This document shows positions 6,380 through 14,651 of a stretch of DNA of 64,000 nt, piece after piece. The DNA comes from Microbacterium ulmi (GTDB lineage Bacteria > Actinomycetota > Actinomycetes > Actinomycetales > Microbacteriaceae): the NCBI RefSeq assembly GCF_011759705.1, contig NZ_JAAOZF010000002.1, forward strand, positions 744,001 to 808,000, written 5' to 3'. Position 1 is the first letter of the stretch. The number at the start of each line of letters is the position of its first letter. Under the pieces are notes generated by a model. That model did not search any database, was not told where the DNA came from, and saw only the letters and a program-made list of their open reading frames with translations. Made by a program: the position numbers and the translations under genes.

Positions 6380-9283
6380 TCAGCCGCCCAGTGCCAGCAG
6401 CTCCTGCACGGCCGCCGTCAGCCGCTCGTCCGCCTCGGCGAACGCCGCGAGATCGCCCGACTTGAGGGCTGCGTCTCGATCGAGCATCGCCTGGCGCGCC
6501 GTCTCGAGCGCCGCCTGGAACTCGGCGCTCGCACCGGTGTCGCCCTCGTCGGGCGGCGACGAGCCCGGGCGGGTCGGCTCGGGAGACGGAGTGACGTCGC
6601 CGTCACCGGCATCCGCCCCCGAATCGCCCCCGAACAGCACGTCGAGCGCGTCGTTGAGGGTGTCCTCGAACGCGACGGCGTTGCCGAACGACACCAGGAT
6701 CTTCTGCAGCGTCGGCAGCTTCGTGCCGCCCGAGGACTGCACGAACACCGGCTGCACGTACAGGAGGCCGCCGCCGACGGGAAGCGTCAGCAGGTTGCCC
6801 TTGAGAACCTCGGAGTCACCCTGCTTGAGGATGTTGATGAAGGCCGAGACGCTCGGATCGGCGTCGAACGTGTTCTGCACCTGCCCCGGACCCGGAACGG
6901 GAGTCTCGGCGCTGATCTCCAGCATCCTGAGCTTGCCGTAGTCGGGACTTCGCACGCCGGACTGGTCGCCCGCGTTGGAGTCGACGGCGAGATAGCCCAT
7001 GAGCACGTTGCGCGCGTTCCCGCCCTCGGACGATGGGATGAACGACGTGAACATCGAGTACGTCGGGGCGGTCTGCCCGGGCATCTGCATCGTCAGGTAG
7101 TACGGCGGCTGCAGACGCGTGGCGTTCTGCGGGTCGTTCGGCGTCTCCCACGCGTTGTCGCGCTGGATGAACGACTGCGCGTCGTCGACGTGGTACACGC
7201 CGAGCATCGCGCGCTGCACCTTGAACAGATCTGTCGGGTACCGCACGTGGCTCATGAGGTCGGCCGACATGTCGGAGACCGGCTTGACGGTCGCGGGATA
7301 GACCTTCTGCCATGCCTGCAGCACGGGGTCGGTGGTGTCCCATGCGTAGAGAGTGACCTTGCCGTCATACGCGTCGACGGTCGCCTTGACCGAGTTGCGG
7401 ATGTAGTTGATGTTGTCGAGCGCGAAGCGCGGCGCGGTGTTGTTCGAGTCCGCGATCGCCGCCGACAGCGATACGACGGAAGAGTACGGGTAGTTGGCGC
7501 TCAGCGTGTAGCCGTCCACGATCCACACGATCCGTCCGTCCACGACGCTCGGGTACGGGTCGCTGTCGAGCTCGAGGTAGGGAGCCGCCTTCTGCACCCG
7601 CGTGATCGGATCGCGGTCGTAGAGGATCTGCGAGTCCTCGTTGACGGCATCCGAGAAGAGGATCTGCTCGGACTGGAACTTGAGCGCGTAGATGAGGCGG
7701 TTGAACACGCTGCCGATGCTCGGACCGCCGTCGCCCGTGAAGGTCGTCTTCGTCTCGTTCGAGCCGCCGTCCGAGCCGGACGGATAGTCCAGCTCGATGT
7801 CGCGCGTCCCCCCGGGGGCCCCGACGATCGAGTACGTCGGCGACTTCTCGCCGAAGTACACGCGCGGCTCGAACTTCTCGCTCGAGGTCAATGCTCCGGC
7901 CGCAGGGATGCCGCGCTCGAAGAACTCGGGGTTGCCGTCGGCCGTGCGGGCGTTGCCCTTCGCCGCGACCAGACCGTAGCCGTGCGTGTAGACGAGGGTC
8001 GTGTTGTACCAGTTCGTCGCGCCGGCGCCGAGCTGGGCGAGGTTGAGCTCGCGGACCGAGACGACAGCGTCCTGCGACTGACCGTCGATCTCGTAGCGGT
8101 CGACGTCGAGCGGATCCTGGAACTGGTAGTACGACCGGTACTGCTCGAGCTGGCGGACGGTCGGGCTGATGATCGCGGGGTCCATGATGCGGATCTGCGC
8201 CGTCGTCTCGGCGTCTGCGCGCAGGGCGCCGGCCTCGGCATCCGTCCTCGCCTCGAAGTCGCTCTTCTCGAGCCCGTCGATCCCGAACGCGACCTTCGTC
8301 CCATCGAGATTGCGCTGGTAGTACTCGCTCTCGAGCGTGAGAAGGTTCGGGCGCACCTGGACGGTGTTGACGAACCACGGATAGCCGATGCCGACGACGA
8401 TCGCCGAGACGATGAGCAGGGCCGTCGCGATGAGCGGGTAGCGCCAGCGGCCGATGAGGGCCGTGACGAAGAAGAGCACGGCGACGACGACCGCGATGAT
8501 CGCGAGGATCGTCTGCCCCGGGATGACCGCGTGGGTCTCGGTGAAGCCCGGACCCGTGATGCGGCCGATGCCGCCGGGTTCGACCAGCGTCTTGAAGCGA
8601 TCGAGCCACAGGCTCGCAGCCTGCACGAGGAGGTACAGGCCCGCGATGACGGCGAGCTGGATGCGGGCCGACTTGGAGATGCGCAGCTCGCGCTGGCCCA
8701 CGCGCACCGACCCGTACAGGTAGGAGACGACGACCGTCATGAGCAGGCACACCAGCAGCACGGCCGACACGAAGCCCAGCAGCGACCCCCAGAACGGCAT
8801 CGCGAACAGGTAGAAGCCCGTGTCGAGGTGGAACTGAGGATCTGTCACGGGCGTCTCGACGCCGTTGAACCACAGCCACGTGGTCTCCCACTGCGCGGAG
8901 GCGGCGAACCCCGCGAAGAAGCCGAAGAAGACGGGGATCCCCCACATCGCGAGACGGCGCAGCGGCTCGACGACCTCCTGGTACCGGTCCAGCTGCGAGC
9001 TCAGGCGCGCGTAGACGGGCCGCAGGCGATAGGCGAGCTGGATCGCGAGCCACACGGGCACCCCCATCCCGAGGAACCCGACGAGGAACATCAGGATGCG
9101 CGCCGTCCACTGCGTGAGCAGCACCGAGGAGTATCCGAGCTGGTCGTACCACAGCCAATCCGCGTAGAGGTTCGCGAACACGAAGAACGCGACGATCACC
9201 GCCGCGATGATCGCGATCGAGATGGCGATGATACGGCGGGTGCGGGAGGGCGTGGCCTGGTTCGGCGCTGACGTCGTGGTCAC
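6380..9283 (-). CDS. UPF0182 family large membrane protein
   Basis: A 967-residue protein of the UPF0182 (COG1615) family, common in actinobacteria and cyanobacteria and of unknown function. The N-terminal third has about seven membrane helices (first at about 17-43). WLWYDQLGYSSVLLTQW just after helix 1 is the family hallmark. The remaining roughly 600 residues form a large presumably extracytoplasmic domain, followed by an acidic Asp/Gly/Pro-rich linker (about 890-930) and a C-terminal coiled segment of Ala/Glu/Asp. The GTG start is set by a TAGGAT element six bases upstream. Its neighbour is the membrane PDZ protease, as in mycobacteria, hinting at a shared role at the envelope (inference). 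Confidence 0.93.
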   Translation of the reverse strand: MTTTSAPNQATPSRTRRIIAISIAIIAAVIVAFFVFANLYADWLWYDQLGYSSVLLTQWTARILMFLVGFLGMGVPVWLAIQLAYRLRPVYARLSSQLDRYQEVVEPLRRLAMWGIPVFFGFFAGFAASAQWETTWLWFNGVETPVTDPQFHLDTGFYLFAMPFWGSLLGFVSAVLLVCLLMTVVVSYLYGSVRVGQRELRISKSARIQLAVIAGLYLLVQAASLWLDRFKTLVEPGGIGRITGPGFTETHAVIPGQTILAIIAVVVAVLFFVTALIGRWRYPLIATALLIVSAIVVGIGYPWFVNTVQVRPNLLTLESEYYQRNLDGTKVAFGIDGLEKSDFEARTDAEAGALRADAETTAQIRIMDPAIISPTVRQLEQYRSYYQFQDPLDVDRYEIDGQSQDAVVSVRELNLAQLGAGATNWYNTTLVYTHGYGLVAAKGNARTADGNPEFFERGIPAAGALTSSEKFEPRVYFGEKSPTYSIVGAPGGTRDIELDYPSGSDGGSNETKTTFTGDGGPSIGSVFNRLIYALKFQSEQILFSDAVNEDSQILYDRDPITRVQKAAPYLELDSDPYPSVVDGRIVWIVDGYTLSANYPYSSVVSLSAAIADSNNTAPRFALDNINYIRNSVKATVDAYDGKVTLYAWDTTDPVLQAWQKVYPATVKPVSDMSADLMSHVRYPTDLFKVQRAMLGVYHVDDAQSFIQRDNAWETPNDPQNATRLQPPYYLTMQMPGQTAPTYSMFTSFIPSSEGGNARNVLMGYLAVDSNAGDQSGVRSPDYGKLRMLEISAETPVPGPGQVQNTFDADPSVSAFINILKQGDSEVLKGNLLTLPVGGGLLYVQPVFVQSSGGTKLPTLQKILVSFGNAVAFEDTLNDALDVLFGGDSGADAGDGDVTPSPEPTRPGSSPPDEGDTGASAEFQAALETARQAMLDRDAALKSGDLAAFAEADERLTAAVQELLALGG

Positions 9284-9289
9284 CGTCTC

Positions 9290-9295
9290 ATCCTA
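9290..9295 (-). promoter_or_regulatory. TAGGAT -10 element for the UPF0182 gene
   Basis: TAGGAT-GAGACG-GTG on the minus strand: six bases to the start codon. GGATGAG could be mistaken for a weak Shine-Dalgarno, but the -10 match and spacing favour a leaderless start. Confidence 0.55.
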
Positions 9296-9349
9296 GGCGG
9301 GCGAGATCTGGGGGTTGCCTGTAGGAACCCTAGGAACGTCGTGCGCCCC

Positions 9350-10474
9350 TCATCCGGCCGTGCACGTCGGCAGCGCGTCGAGGTCGCCGTCATCGCGGAT
9401 CGCCTCGAGCACGTCGAGCGCGTCGTCGAGCTCGGAGACGGAGAAGACGCGCAATCCGGTCGGCACGTGCCCGACGACCTCCGCGCAGTTCGTCTCGGGG
9501 GCGAGGAAGTAGGTCGCGCCGGCGTCGACGGCACCCCACATCTTCTGACGGATGCCGCCGATCGGCCCCACCGTCCCGTCTGCGGAGATCGTCCCTGTGC
9601 CCGCGACGTTCGCGCCGCCGTTGAGCTCGCCGGGAGTGAGGGTGTCGATGATGCCGAGCGCGAACATCATGCCCGCCGACGGGCCGCCGACGTTGTTGAG
9701 CTGGATCGTGACCTGGAACGGGAACTCGTAGTCGTGCAGGAGCGTGATGCCGAGCAGGAGCGTCGACTCGCCCTCGACCTCGCTCTCGCGCGGCGTGACC
9801 GACAGCGTCAGCTCGTCGCCGTCGCGCTCGACGACGAGCTCGACGGGGTCGCCGCCGCCCTCGTTCACGATCTCCCGGAGGGATGAGGCATCCGTCACGG
9901 GCCGGCCGTCCGCCGACAGGATGACGTCGTCCTTCTCGAGGATCCCATCGGCCGCGGAGTCGTCGAGCACCGAGTAGACCGTGACCCTCGCGTCGATGTC
10001 GTACCCGAGCTCGGTCAGGGCGGCGGCCGTGGCCTCCTTCTGCGAGTCGACCATGTCGGCCGCGCTCTGCTCGTTGCGCTCCTCGGTCGTCTGCCCGACG
10101 GGGAAGACCGCGTCGATCGGCAGGACGGCGCGACTCGGCTGGAACCATGCGGCGGCGAGCTCGAACCACGAGGGGGTCCGTTCGCGGTTGCCGACGACCT
10201 GGACGGTCAGAAGATCCAGCGACCCCTCCGTCGGGTACGTCGTGGCACCGTCGATGGAGATGAGAGGCACCTGCTCGCCGTCGGACGTCGTCGCCTCGCC
10301 GAGGGTGTTGTAGACCGGCCCCGGCTGCTGGATGACGTACGCGGTGGGCAGGAACGTCATGACCAGCAGGAGGATCAGGGCGACCGAGAGGGACCACATG
10401 CCCGCGATCGTGCCTCTGGAGAGGGTGCGACGCGGGGACGGGGTGACCTCCACGTTCTCATCGAACAGCGCCAA
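9350..10474 (-). CDS. YlbL-like PDZ and Lon-type serine protease, membrane anchored
   Basis: A 374-residue protein with a short cytoplasmic tail, one membrane helix at about 24-46, a PDZ domain at about 150-230 and a Lon-protease-like domain. The catalytic dyad is visible as Ser266 (GGPSAGMMFALG) and Lys311 (GGIRQKMWGA). The family cleaves membrane or secreted substrates on the outer face; the Bacillus relative YlbL degrades a cell-division inhibitor after DNA damage. I start it at TTG 10474 because GAAAGG lies seven bases upstream and the encoded MALFDENVEV matches family N-termini better than longer versions. It follows UPF0182 on the same strand and is divergent from the metalloprotease gene. 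Confidence 0.88.
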   Translation of the reverse strand: MALFDENVEVTPSPRRTLSRGTIAGMWSLSVALILLLVMTFLPTAYVIQQPGPVYNTLGEATTSDGEQVPLISIDGATTYPTEGSLDLLTVQVVGNRERTPSWFELAAAWFQPSRAVLPIDAVFPVGQTTEERNEQSAADMVDSQKEATAAALTELGYDIDARVTVYSVLDDSAADGILEKDDVILSADGRPVTDASSLREIVNEGGGDPVELVVERDGDELTLSVTPRESEVEGESTLLLGITLLHDYEFPFQVTIQLNNVGGPSAGMMFALGIIDTLTPGELNGGANVAGTGTISADGTVGPIGGIRQKMWGAVDAGATYFLAPETNCAEVVGHVPTGLRVFSVSELDDALDVLEAIRDDGDLDALPTCTAG

Positions 10475-10563
10475 GGACGGCCTTTCTCTCCGGGATGCGC
10501 GGTCGTTCGCGACCGGCGTACAGCGATCGAGTCGCGTCCGGGAGGAGCGATGATCCGTGCGAC

Positions 10564-10569
10564 TAGCGT
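10564..10569 (+). promoter_or_regulatory. TAGCGT -10 element for the DUF2342 metalloprotease gene
   Basis: TAGCGT would place the transcription start near 10576, giving a leader of about 32 nt that contains the GAAAGGCGG ribosome binding site. Medium-weak, no clear -35. Confidence 0.4.
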
Positions 10570-10607
10570 AGGACGGGACGGACAGGCACGTCTGAAAGGC
10601 GGCTGAA

Positions 10608-12032
10608 GTGGCGGACGACGATCGCAGCCCCGAAGAGGAGTTCCAGGAGCTCATGCGCCAGCTGTTCGGCGGCGAAGCCGGGGGGCTCGATCCGGAGCAG
10701 CTCGAACGGCTGACGGGCCTCGGCATCGACCCGGCCATGATGCAGACCGTCATGCAGCACCTCCAGGGCGCGTTCGCGGGCGCCGACGGCGGCATCTCGT
10801 GGGACCTCGCGCAGCGGCAGGCGCTGCACATCGCGAACCAGGACGGCCTCGGCGTCACCGACGGGCAGAGGTCCGACCTCGATCAGGCGTTCTCCCTCGC
10901 CACGCTCTGGCTGAGCGAGGCGACGAGCATCTCGGAGCTTGCACAGCCGCCGAAGACGCTGACCCGCGGCGGATGGGTCGAGGCGACCCTCCCGGTCTGG
11001 CAGGAGCTCGCCGAGCCCGTCGCGACGAGCATCGCGGACGCCCTCACGAGCGCGCTGCGCGATCAGGCGCCCGAAGAGATGCAGGGGCTCGTGCAGGGGG
11101 CCGGTCGGCTCATGCGCACCGTCGGCGGATCGCTCTTCGCGACGCAGCTCGGCCAGGTCGTGGGCAGGCTCTCGAAGGAGGTCGTGAGCGGAGGGGATGT
11201 CGGCATCCCGATCCTGCCGGCGGGAGAGGCCGCGATCCTGCCGCAGAACTTCGCGGACTTCGGCCGCGATCTCGAGATCCCGGAAGACCAGCTCGCGCTG
11301 TACATCGCGACACGCGAACTCGCGCACGCCCGCCTCTTCCGCCACGCCAAGTGGCTGCGTCTGCACGTCATCTCGCAGGTGACGGACTTCGCGCGCGGCA
11401 TCCATGTCGACACGAGCGCGCTCGAAGACCTCGCGTCGCGGTTCGACCCGTCCGAGCCGGAGGAGCTGCGCAAGGCGCTCGAGAGCGGCGCCCTGCTCCC
11501 CCAGCGCTCGGAGGCGCAGACCACGGCGCTCACGCGGCTCGAGAACCTCCTCGCGTCGATCGAGGGCTGGGTCGACGTCGTGACGGCAGAGGCGACGTCG
11601 CGGCTGCCCTCCGCCGAGCGGATCGCCGAGGCGGTCCGGCGGCGCCGCGCCGTCGGCGGCCCCGCCGAGCAGGCGCTCGGGTCGCTCGTCGGTCTCGAGC
11701 TGCGCCCGCGCCGCATGCGCGAGGCGGCCGCGATGTGGCGCGCCGTGACGGATGCCGTCGGCGTCGCCGCGCGCGATGCGCTCTGGGACTACCCCGACCT
11801 CATGCCCACGTCGGAGGACATCGACGACCCCGCCGCCCTGGTCGCACGCCTGGAGGCGCGGGCACGCGGCGAGGAGCCGGTTCGCGACGAGTTCGACGAC
11901 GCTCTCGCGGCGCTGCTGGCGGGCGAGGACGGCGGGCCCGCGGATCCCGAGGCGGGCGACGGCGGCGGGCCCGCGGAGCCCGACGACGCCGCGGAGCCGG
12001 ATGACGCGCCGGAAGGTCCCCGTCCGGTCTAG
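10608..12032 (+). CDS. DUF2342 family putative zinc-dependent metalloprotease
   Basis: A 474-residue protein of the actinobacterial DUF2342/F420-associated hydrolase-like family annotated as zinc-dependent metalloproteases. The central TRELAHARLF (about residues 229-238) supplies an E-x-x-H type metal motif, followed by the conserved helix and GIHVDTSALEDLASRFDP. The N-terminus (EEEFQELMRQLFGG) is an acidic helical segment. The last 70 residues are an acidic, Pro/Asp/Gly-rich disordered tail. The GTG start has GAAAGGCGG upstream. Position between the YlbL protease and the ThiF-like gene matches mycobacterial gene order. Proteolytic activity is family annotation, not visible fact. Confidence 0.82.
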   Translation: MADDDRSPEEEFQELMRQLFGGEAGGLDPEQLERLTGLGIDPAMMQTVMQHLQGAFAGADGGISWDLAQRQALHIANQDGLGVTDGQRSDLDQAFSLATLWLSEATSISELAQPPKTLTRGGWVEATLPVWQELAEPVATSIADALTSALRDQAPEEMQGLVQGAGRLMRTVGGSLFATQLGQVVGRLSKEVVSGGDVGIPILPAGEAAILPQNFADFGRDLEIPEDQLALYIATRELAHARLFRHAKWLRLHVISQVTDFARGIHVDTSALEDLASRFDPSEPEELRKALESGALLPQRSEAQTTALTRLENLLASIEGWVDVVTAEATSRLPSAERIAEAVRRRRAVGGPAEQALGSLVGLELRPRRMREAAAMWRAVTDAVGVAARDALWDYPDLMPTSEDIDDPAALVARLEARARGEEPVRDEFDDALAALLAGEDGGPADPEAGDGGGPAEPDDAAEPDDAPEGPRPV

Positions 12033-12174
12033 GCGATCCGCGACTTGGCGCTCCGCGTCCGGTCTATGCCGCCGGGCCCGCCGCCCGGCTCGGAGCTCCG
12101 CCGCCGGTCCATGCAGCCGGCTCGCGCCGGCTCCTCCACAGGCGAGCGAGAGGCCGTCCGCACTCGCCCGCCGT

Positions 12175-12183
12175 TGTGGACAA
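12175..12183 (-). promoter_or_regulatory. Perfect DnaA-box match (TTGTCCACA)
   Basis: TGTGGACAA on the plus strand is the exact complement of the actinobacterial DnaA box. It is a single copy 38 bases upstream of the ThiF-like gene, so it may be a regulatory site or chance. Confidence 0.3.
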
Positions 12184-12208
12184 CCCGTCCCACCGCCCGC
12201 GGCGGCTC

Positions 12209-12214
12209 CATGAT
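12209..12214 (+). promoter_or_regulatory. CATGAT -10-like element for the ThiF-like gene
   Basis: CATGAT followed by six bases (CGGGGC) and ATG 12221. The first base deviates from TAnnnT, but the spacing is the same as in the other leaderless genes here. Confidence 0.4.
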
Positions 12215-12220
12215 CGGGGC

Positions 12221-13090
12221 ATGCCGCGACTCGACCCCGCTCATCCGCCGCTCTGGCGCACCCCGACGACGCTCCAGTTCGGCGTCGATCCCGTCGCGAT
12301 CGTGGTCGAGCCCGAGCCGTGGCAGGAGAGGCTCGTCCGCGAGCTCGAGAAGGGCATCCCGGATGCCGCGCTCGAACCCGTCGCGACGGCCTTCGGCGCT
12401 CCCCCCGGGGCGGGCGAGCGGTTCGTGCAGCGGATCGCCCGCGCGCTCGAGATGCCGCGCGCACGGCGCGGAGGGCGCGTCGTCGTGCAGACGCCCGACG
12501 GGTTCCCGGCATCCTCGGCCGACGCGTTCGCGCAGGCCATGGCCGACGCCGGCTTCGACGTCCGGCGCGAGACATGGTTCGACGTCGGATGGTCGCACGA
12601 TCCCGACGACGCTCCTGTCGTGGTGCTCGCGCACCATCTCGTCGAGCCGCGGCGCGCCGCCGCGCTGATGTCGCGAGACGCCGTGCACCTGCCCGTCGTG
12701 TTCACGGGCGACGCGGTCGAGCTCGGCCCGCTCGTCCGTCCAGGACGGACGGCGTGCCTCGCCTGTGTCGCCGCGCATCGGCGCGACGCCGATCCCGCGT
12801 GGCCGCTTCTCGCCGCCCAGCTGCTCGGACGCCCGTGCCCCGATGCGGGACGCACGACGTTCGTCGAGGCGGGAATCGCCGCGGCGGGTCTGCTCAACGA
12901 CGCCGAGCAGAGCCCTGAGGTCCGGATCGCGCACTCGGTGACGCTGCGCGCCGGCTCGCTGCGGCGGACGACGAGATCGCACCGCCCGCACGCAGCGTGC
13001 CGCTGCCGATCTCTCGAAGGAATCGCGACGCCGATCGCTCGCGCGGTCCCCGCGCCCACGACAGCGAGAGCGTTCGCCCGGCCCGCGTGA
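12221..13090 (+). CDS. ThiF/TOMM cyclodehydratase-partner-like protein (orphan E1-like)
   Basis: A 289-residue protein resembling the degenerate E1/ThiF-like partners of TOMM (thiazole/oxazole peptide) cyclodehydratases. The tell-tale segment is RPGRTACLACVAAHRRDADP (about residues 171-190): the CxxC and following HR...DADPxWP are the zinc-binding signature of that family. The usual second pair is only partly seen as HPHAACRCRS near residue 255-264. There is no ATP-binding GxGGxG loop, so it is not an active adenylyltransferase. No YcaO gene or precursor peptide is nearby. The last 197 bases run antisense to the 3' end of uvrD2. ATG 12221 is preferred to an upstream in-frame ATG because of the -10 spacing. 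Its position matches Rv3196 of M. tuberculosis (from memory). Confidence 0.7.
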   Translation: MPRLDPAHPPLWRTPTTLQFGVDPVAIVVEPEPWQERLVRELEKGIPDAALEPVATAFGAPPGAGERFVQRIARALEMPRARRGGRVVVQTPDGFPASSADAFAQAMADAGFDVRRETWFDVGWSHDPDDAPVVVLAHHLVEPRRAAALMSRDAVHLPVVFTGDAVELGPLVRPGRTACLACVAAHRRDADPAWPLLAAQLLGRPCPDAGRTTFVEAGIAAAGLLNDAEQSPEVRIAHSVTLRAGSLRRTTRSHRPHAACRCRSLEGIATPIARAVPAPTTARAFARPA

Positions 13091-14651
13091 TGCCGACATA
13101 CGCGAGCCGGCGCTCCTCGTCGACCTGCTCGAAGGTCGTCGCGTAGCTGATCGGGAGAAGCCCCTCGGCGATGCCCACGAGATGGACGTGGTCCCATTCC
13201 AGACCCTTGGCCGCATGGAGCGTCGCGAGCGTGACGGTGCGCATCGCGGGCTCGTCCTGCGTCTTGGCCCGCGCCATGAGCTCGTCCGTGAACGCGCGCA
13301 GGGTCGTGCCGTCGGGCGCCTCCTCCGCGAGCCGCAGCAGCGCGCCGCGCGCCTCCCACGCGTCGCGCAGCGCCCCTCCCGCCTCGGGCGGCTCATCGCT
13401 CAGCCCCCGCGAGCGCAGGATGTCGCGGACCGTCTGGACGAACCCCGTCTCGATCGGCGCGACGGTCGCTGCGCGCAGCTCCATGACGGCCTGGCGCACC
13501 TCGGGGATCTCGAAGAATCGACGCCCGCCGAGCACCGTCGCGGCGATCCCCGCGTCGGCGAGCGCACGCAGCAGCTCCGCCGACTGGGCGTGCGAACGGT
13601 AGAGCACCGCGATGCGGCGCGGATCGACGCCGCCCGCCAGCTGCGCCGAGATGCGCATGGCGACGCCGCGTGCCTCCGCCTCGTCGTCGGCGAACTCCGT
13701 CACCTCGGGCACGACCCCCGGCTCGTCGCGCGCCGAGACGAGCTCCAGCGCTCCCGGACGGTCGCGCATGAGCGCGTTCGCGACCGCGAGGATCGGGGCA
13801 TCCGACCTGTGGTTCGTCTCGAGGCGCACAACGCGCGCGTCCGCATGCTCACGCGCGAACTCGAGGAGGTAGCGTGCGTCGGCGCCGGCGAAGGAGTAGA
13901 TCGTCTGGCTCGCGTCCCCGACGACGCACAGGTCGCGTCGGTCGCCGACCCACAGCTCGAGAAGGCGATGCTGGAGCGGAGAGACGTCCTGGTACTCGTC
14001 GACCGTGAAGTGGCGGTACTGCTCGCGGACGGCCTGCGTCACCTGCGGCTCCGCCTCGAGCATCCCCGCGCACGCGAGGAGGACGTCCTCGAAGTCGAGC
14101 TGTCGCCGTTCGTCCTTGAGCCGCTCGTAGGCACGCTGGAGGTCGACGACGCGCGAGATGTCGAGCCTGCCGATCCCGTGCGGGCGCGCCGCGGCGTACG
14201 CGTCGACGCTGCGCATCGTGATCTTGCGCCACTCGATCGCACTCGCCACGTCGCGAAGGGTCGCGGTGTCGGGATCGATTCCGAGGCCGTCGGCGGCGTG
14301 CGCGAGCAGGCGCACCTTGTTGTCGACGATGCCGGGGGCGGAGTCGCCCGCGAGCGTCGGCCAGAAGAAGTTCAGCTGCGCGAGCGCGGCCGCGTGGAAC
14401 GTCCGCGCGGCGACGCCTTCGACGCCCAATGCGCGCAGCCGGCCGCGCATCTCCCCCGCCGCCTTCGCTGTGAAGGTCACCGCCATGACCCGCCCCGGCG
14501 AGTACGCGCCCGTGTCGACGCCGTGCGCGATGCGGTGCGTGATGACGCGGGTCTTGCCCGTGCCGGCGCCTGCGAGCACCACGAGGGGACCTCGCAGAGT
14601 CGTCACCGCCTCGAGCTGCTGCGGGTCGAGATCGCGCAGGGCGCCGCTCAT
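12894..14651 (-). CDS. uvrD2: UvrD2-like superfamily 1A DNA helicase, short form
   Basis: A 585-residue 3'-5' DNA helicase. Walker A GAGTGKT is at residues 28-34; motif II reads VDEYQDVS, motif III GDASQTIYSFAGAD, and motif VI YVGITRAG lies about 68 residues from the end. M. tuberculosis UvrD2 is about 700 residues and carries an HRDC domain; here the protein ends soon after motif VI in a Ser/Ala/Arg-rich tail with no HRDC and no cysteine zinc module. The ATG at 14651 overlaps the nudC stop as ATGA. Its 3' end overlaps the ThiF-like gene antisense. The role is unwinding during repair or replication (family knowledge). Confidence 0.87.
   Translation of the reverse strand: MSGALRDLDPQQLEAVTTLRGPLVVLAGAGTGKTRVITHRIAHGVDTGAYSPGRVMAVTFTAKAAGEMRGRLRALGVEGVAARTFHAAALAQLNFFWPTLAGDSAPGIVDNKVRLLAHAADGLGIDPDTATLRDVASAIEWRKITMRSVDAYAAARPHGIGRLDISRVVDLQRAYERLKDERRQLDFEDVLLACAGMLEAEPQVTQAVREQYRHFTVDEYQDVSPLQHRLLELWVGDRRDLCVVGDASQTIYSFAGADARYLLEFAREHADARVVRLETNHRSDAPILAVANALMRDRPGALELVSARDEPGVVPEVTEFADDEAEARGVAMRISAQLAGGVDPRRIAVLYRSHAQSAELLRALADAGIAATVLGGRRFFEIPEVRQAVMELRAATVAPIETGFVQTVRDILRSRGLSDEPPEAGGALRDAWEARGALLRLAEEAPDGTTLRAFTDELMARAKTQDEPAMRTVTLATLHAAKGLEWDHVHLVGIAEGLLPISYATTFEQVDEERRLAYVGITRAGRTLSLSWARGPRERSASRFLREIGSGTLRAGGAISSSAAASRRAASPSARSGPQGSARRR

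Noticed and set aside
7190-9271. A 693-codon plus-strand frame antisense to the UPF0182 gene
   Set aside because: Composition is RDD/RRR repeats typical of antisense frames of hydrophobic genes; no start signal.
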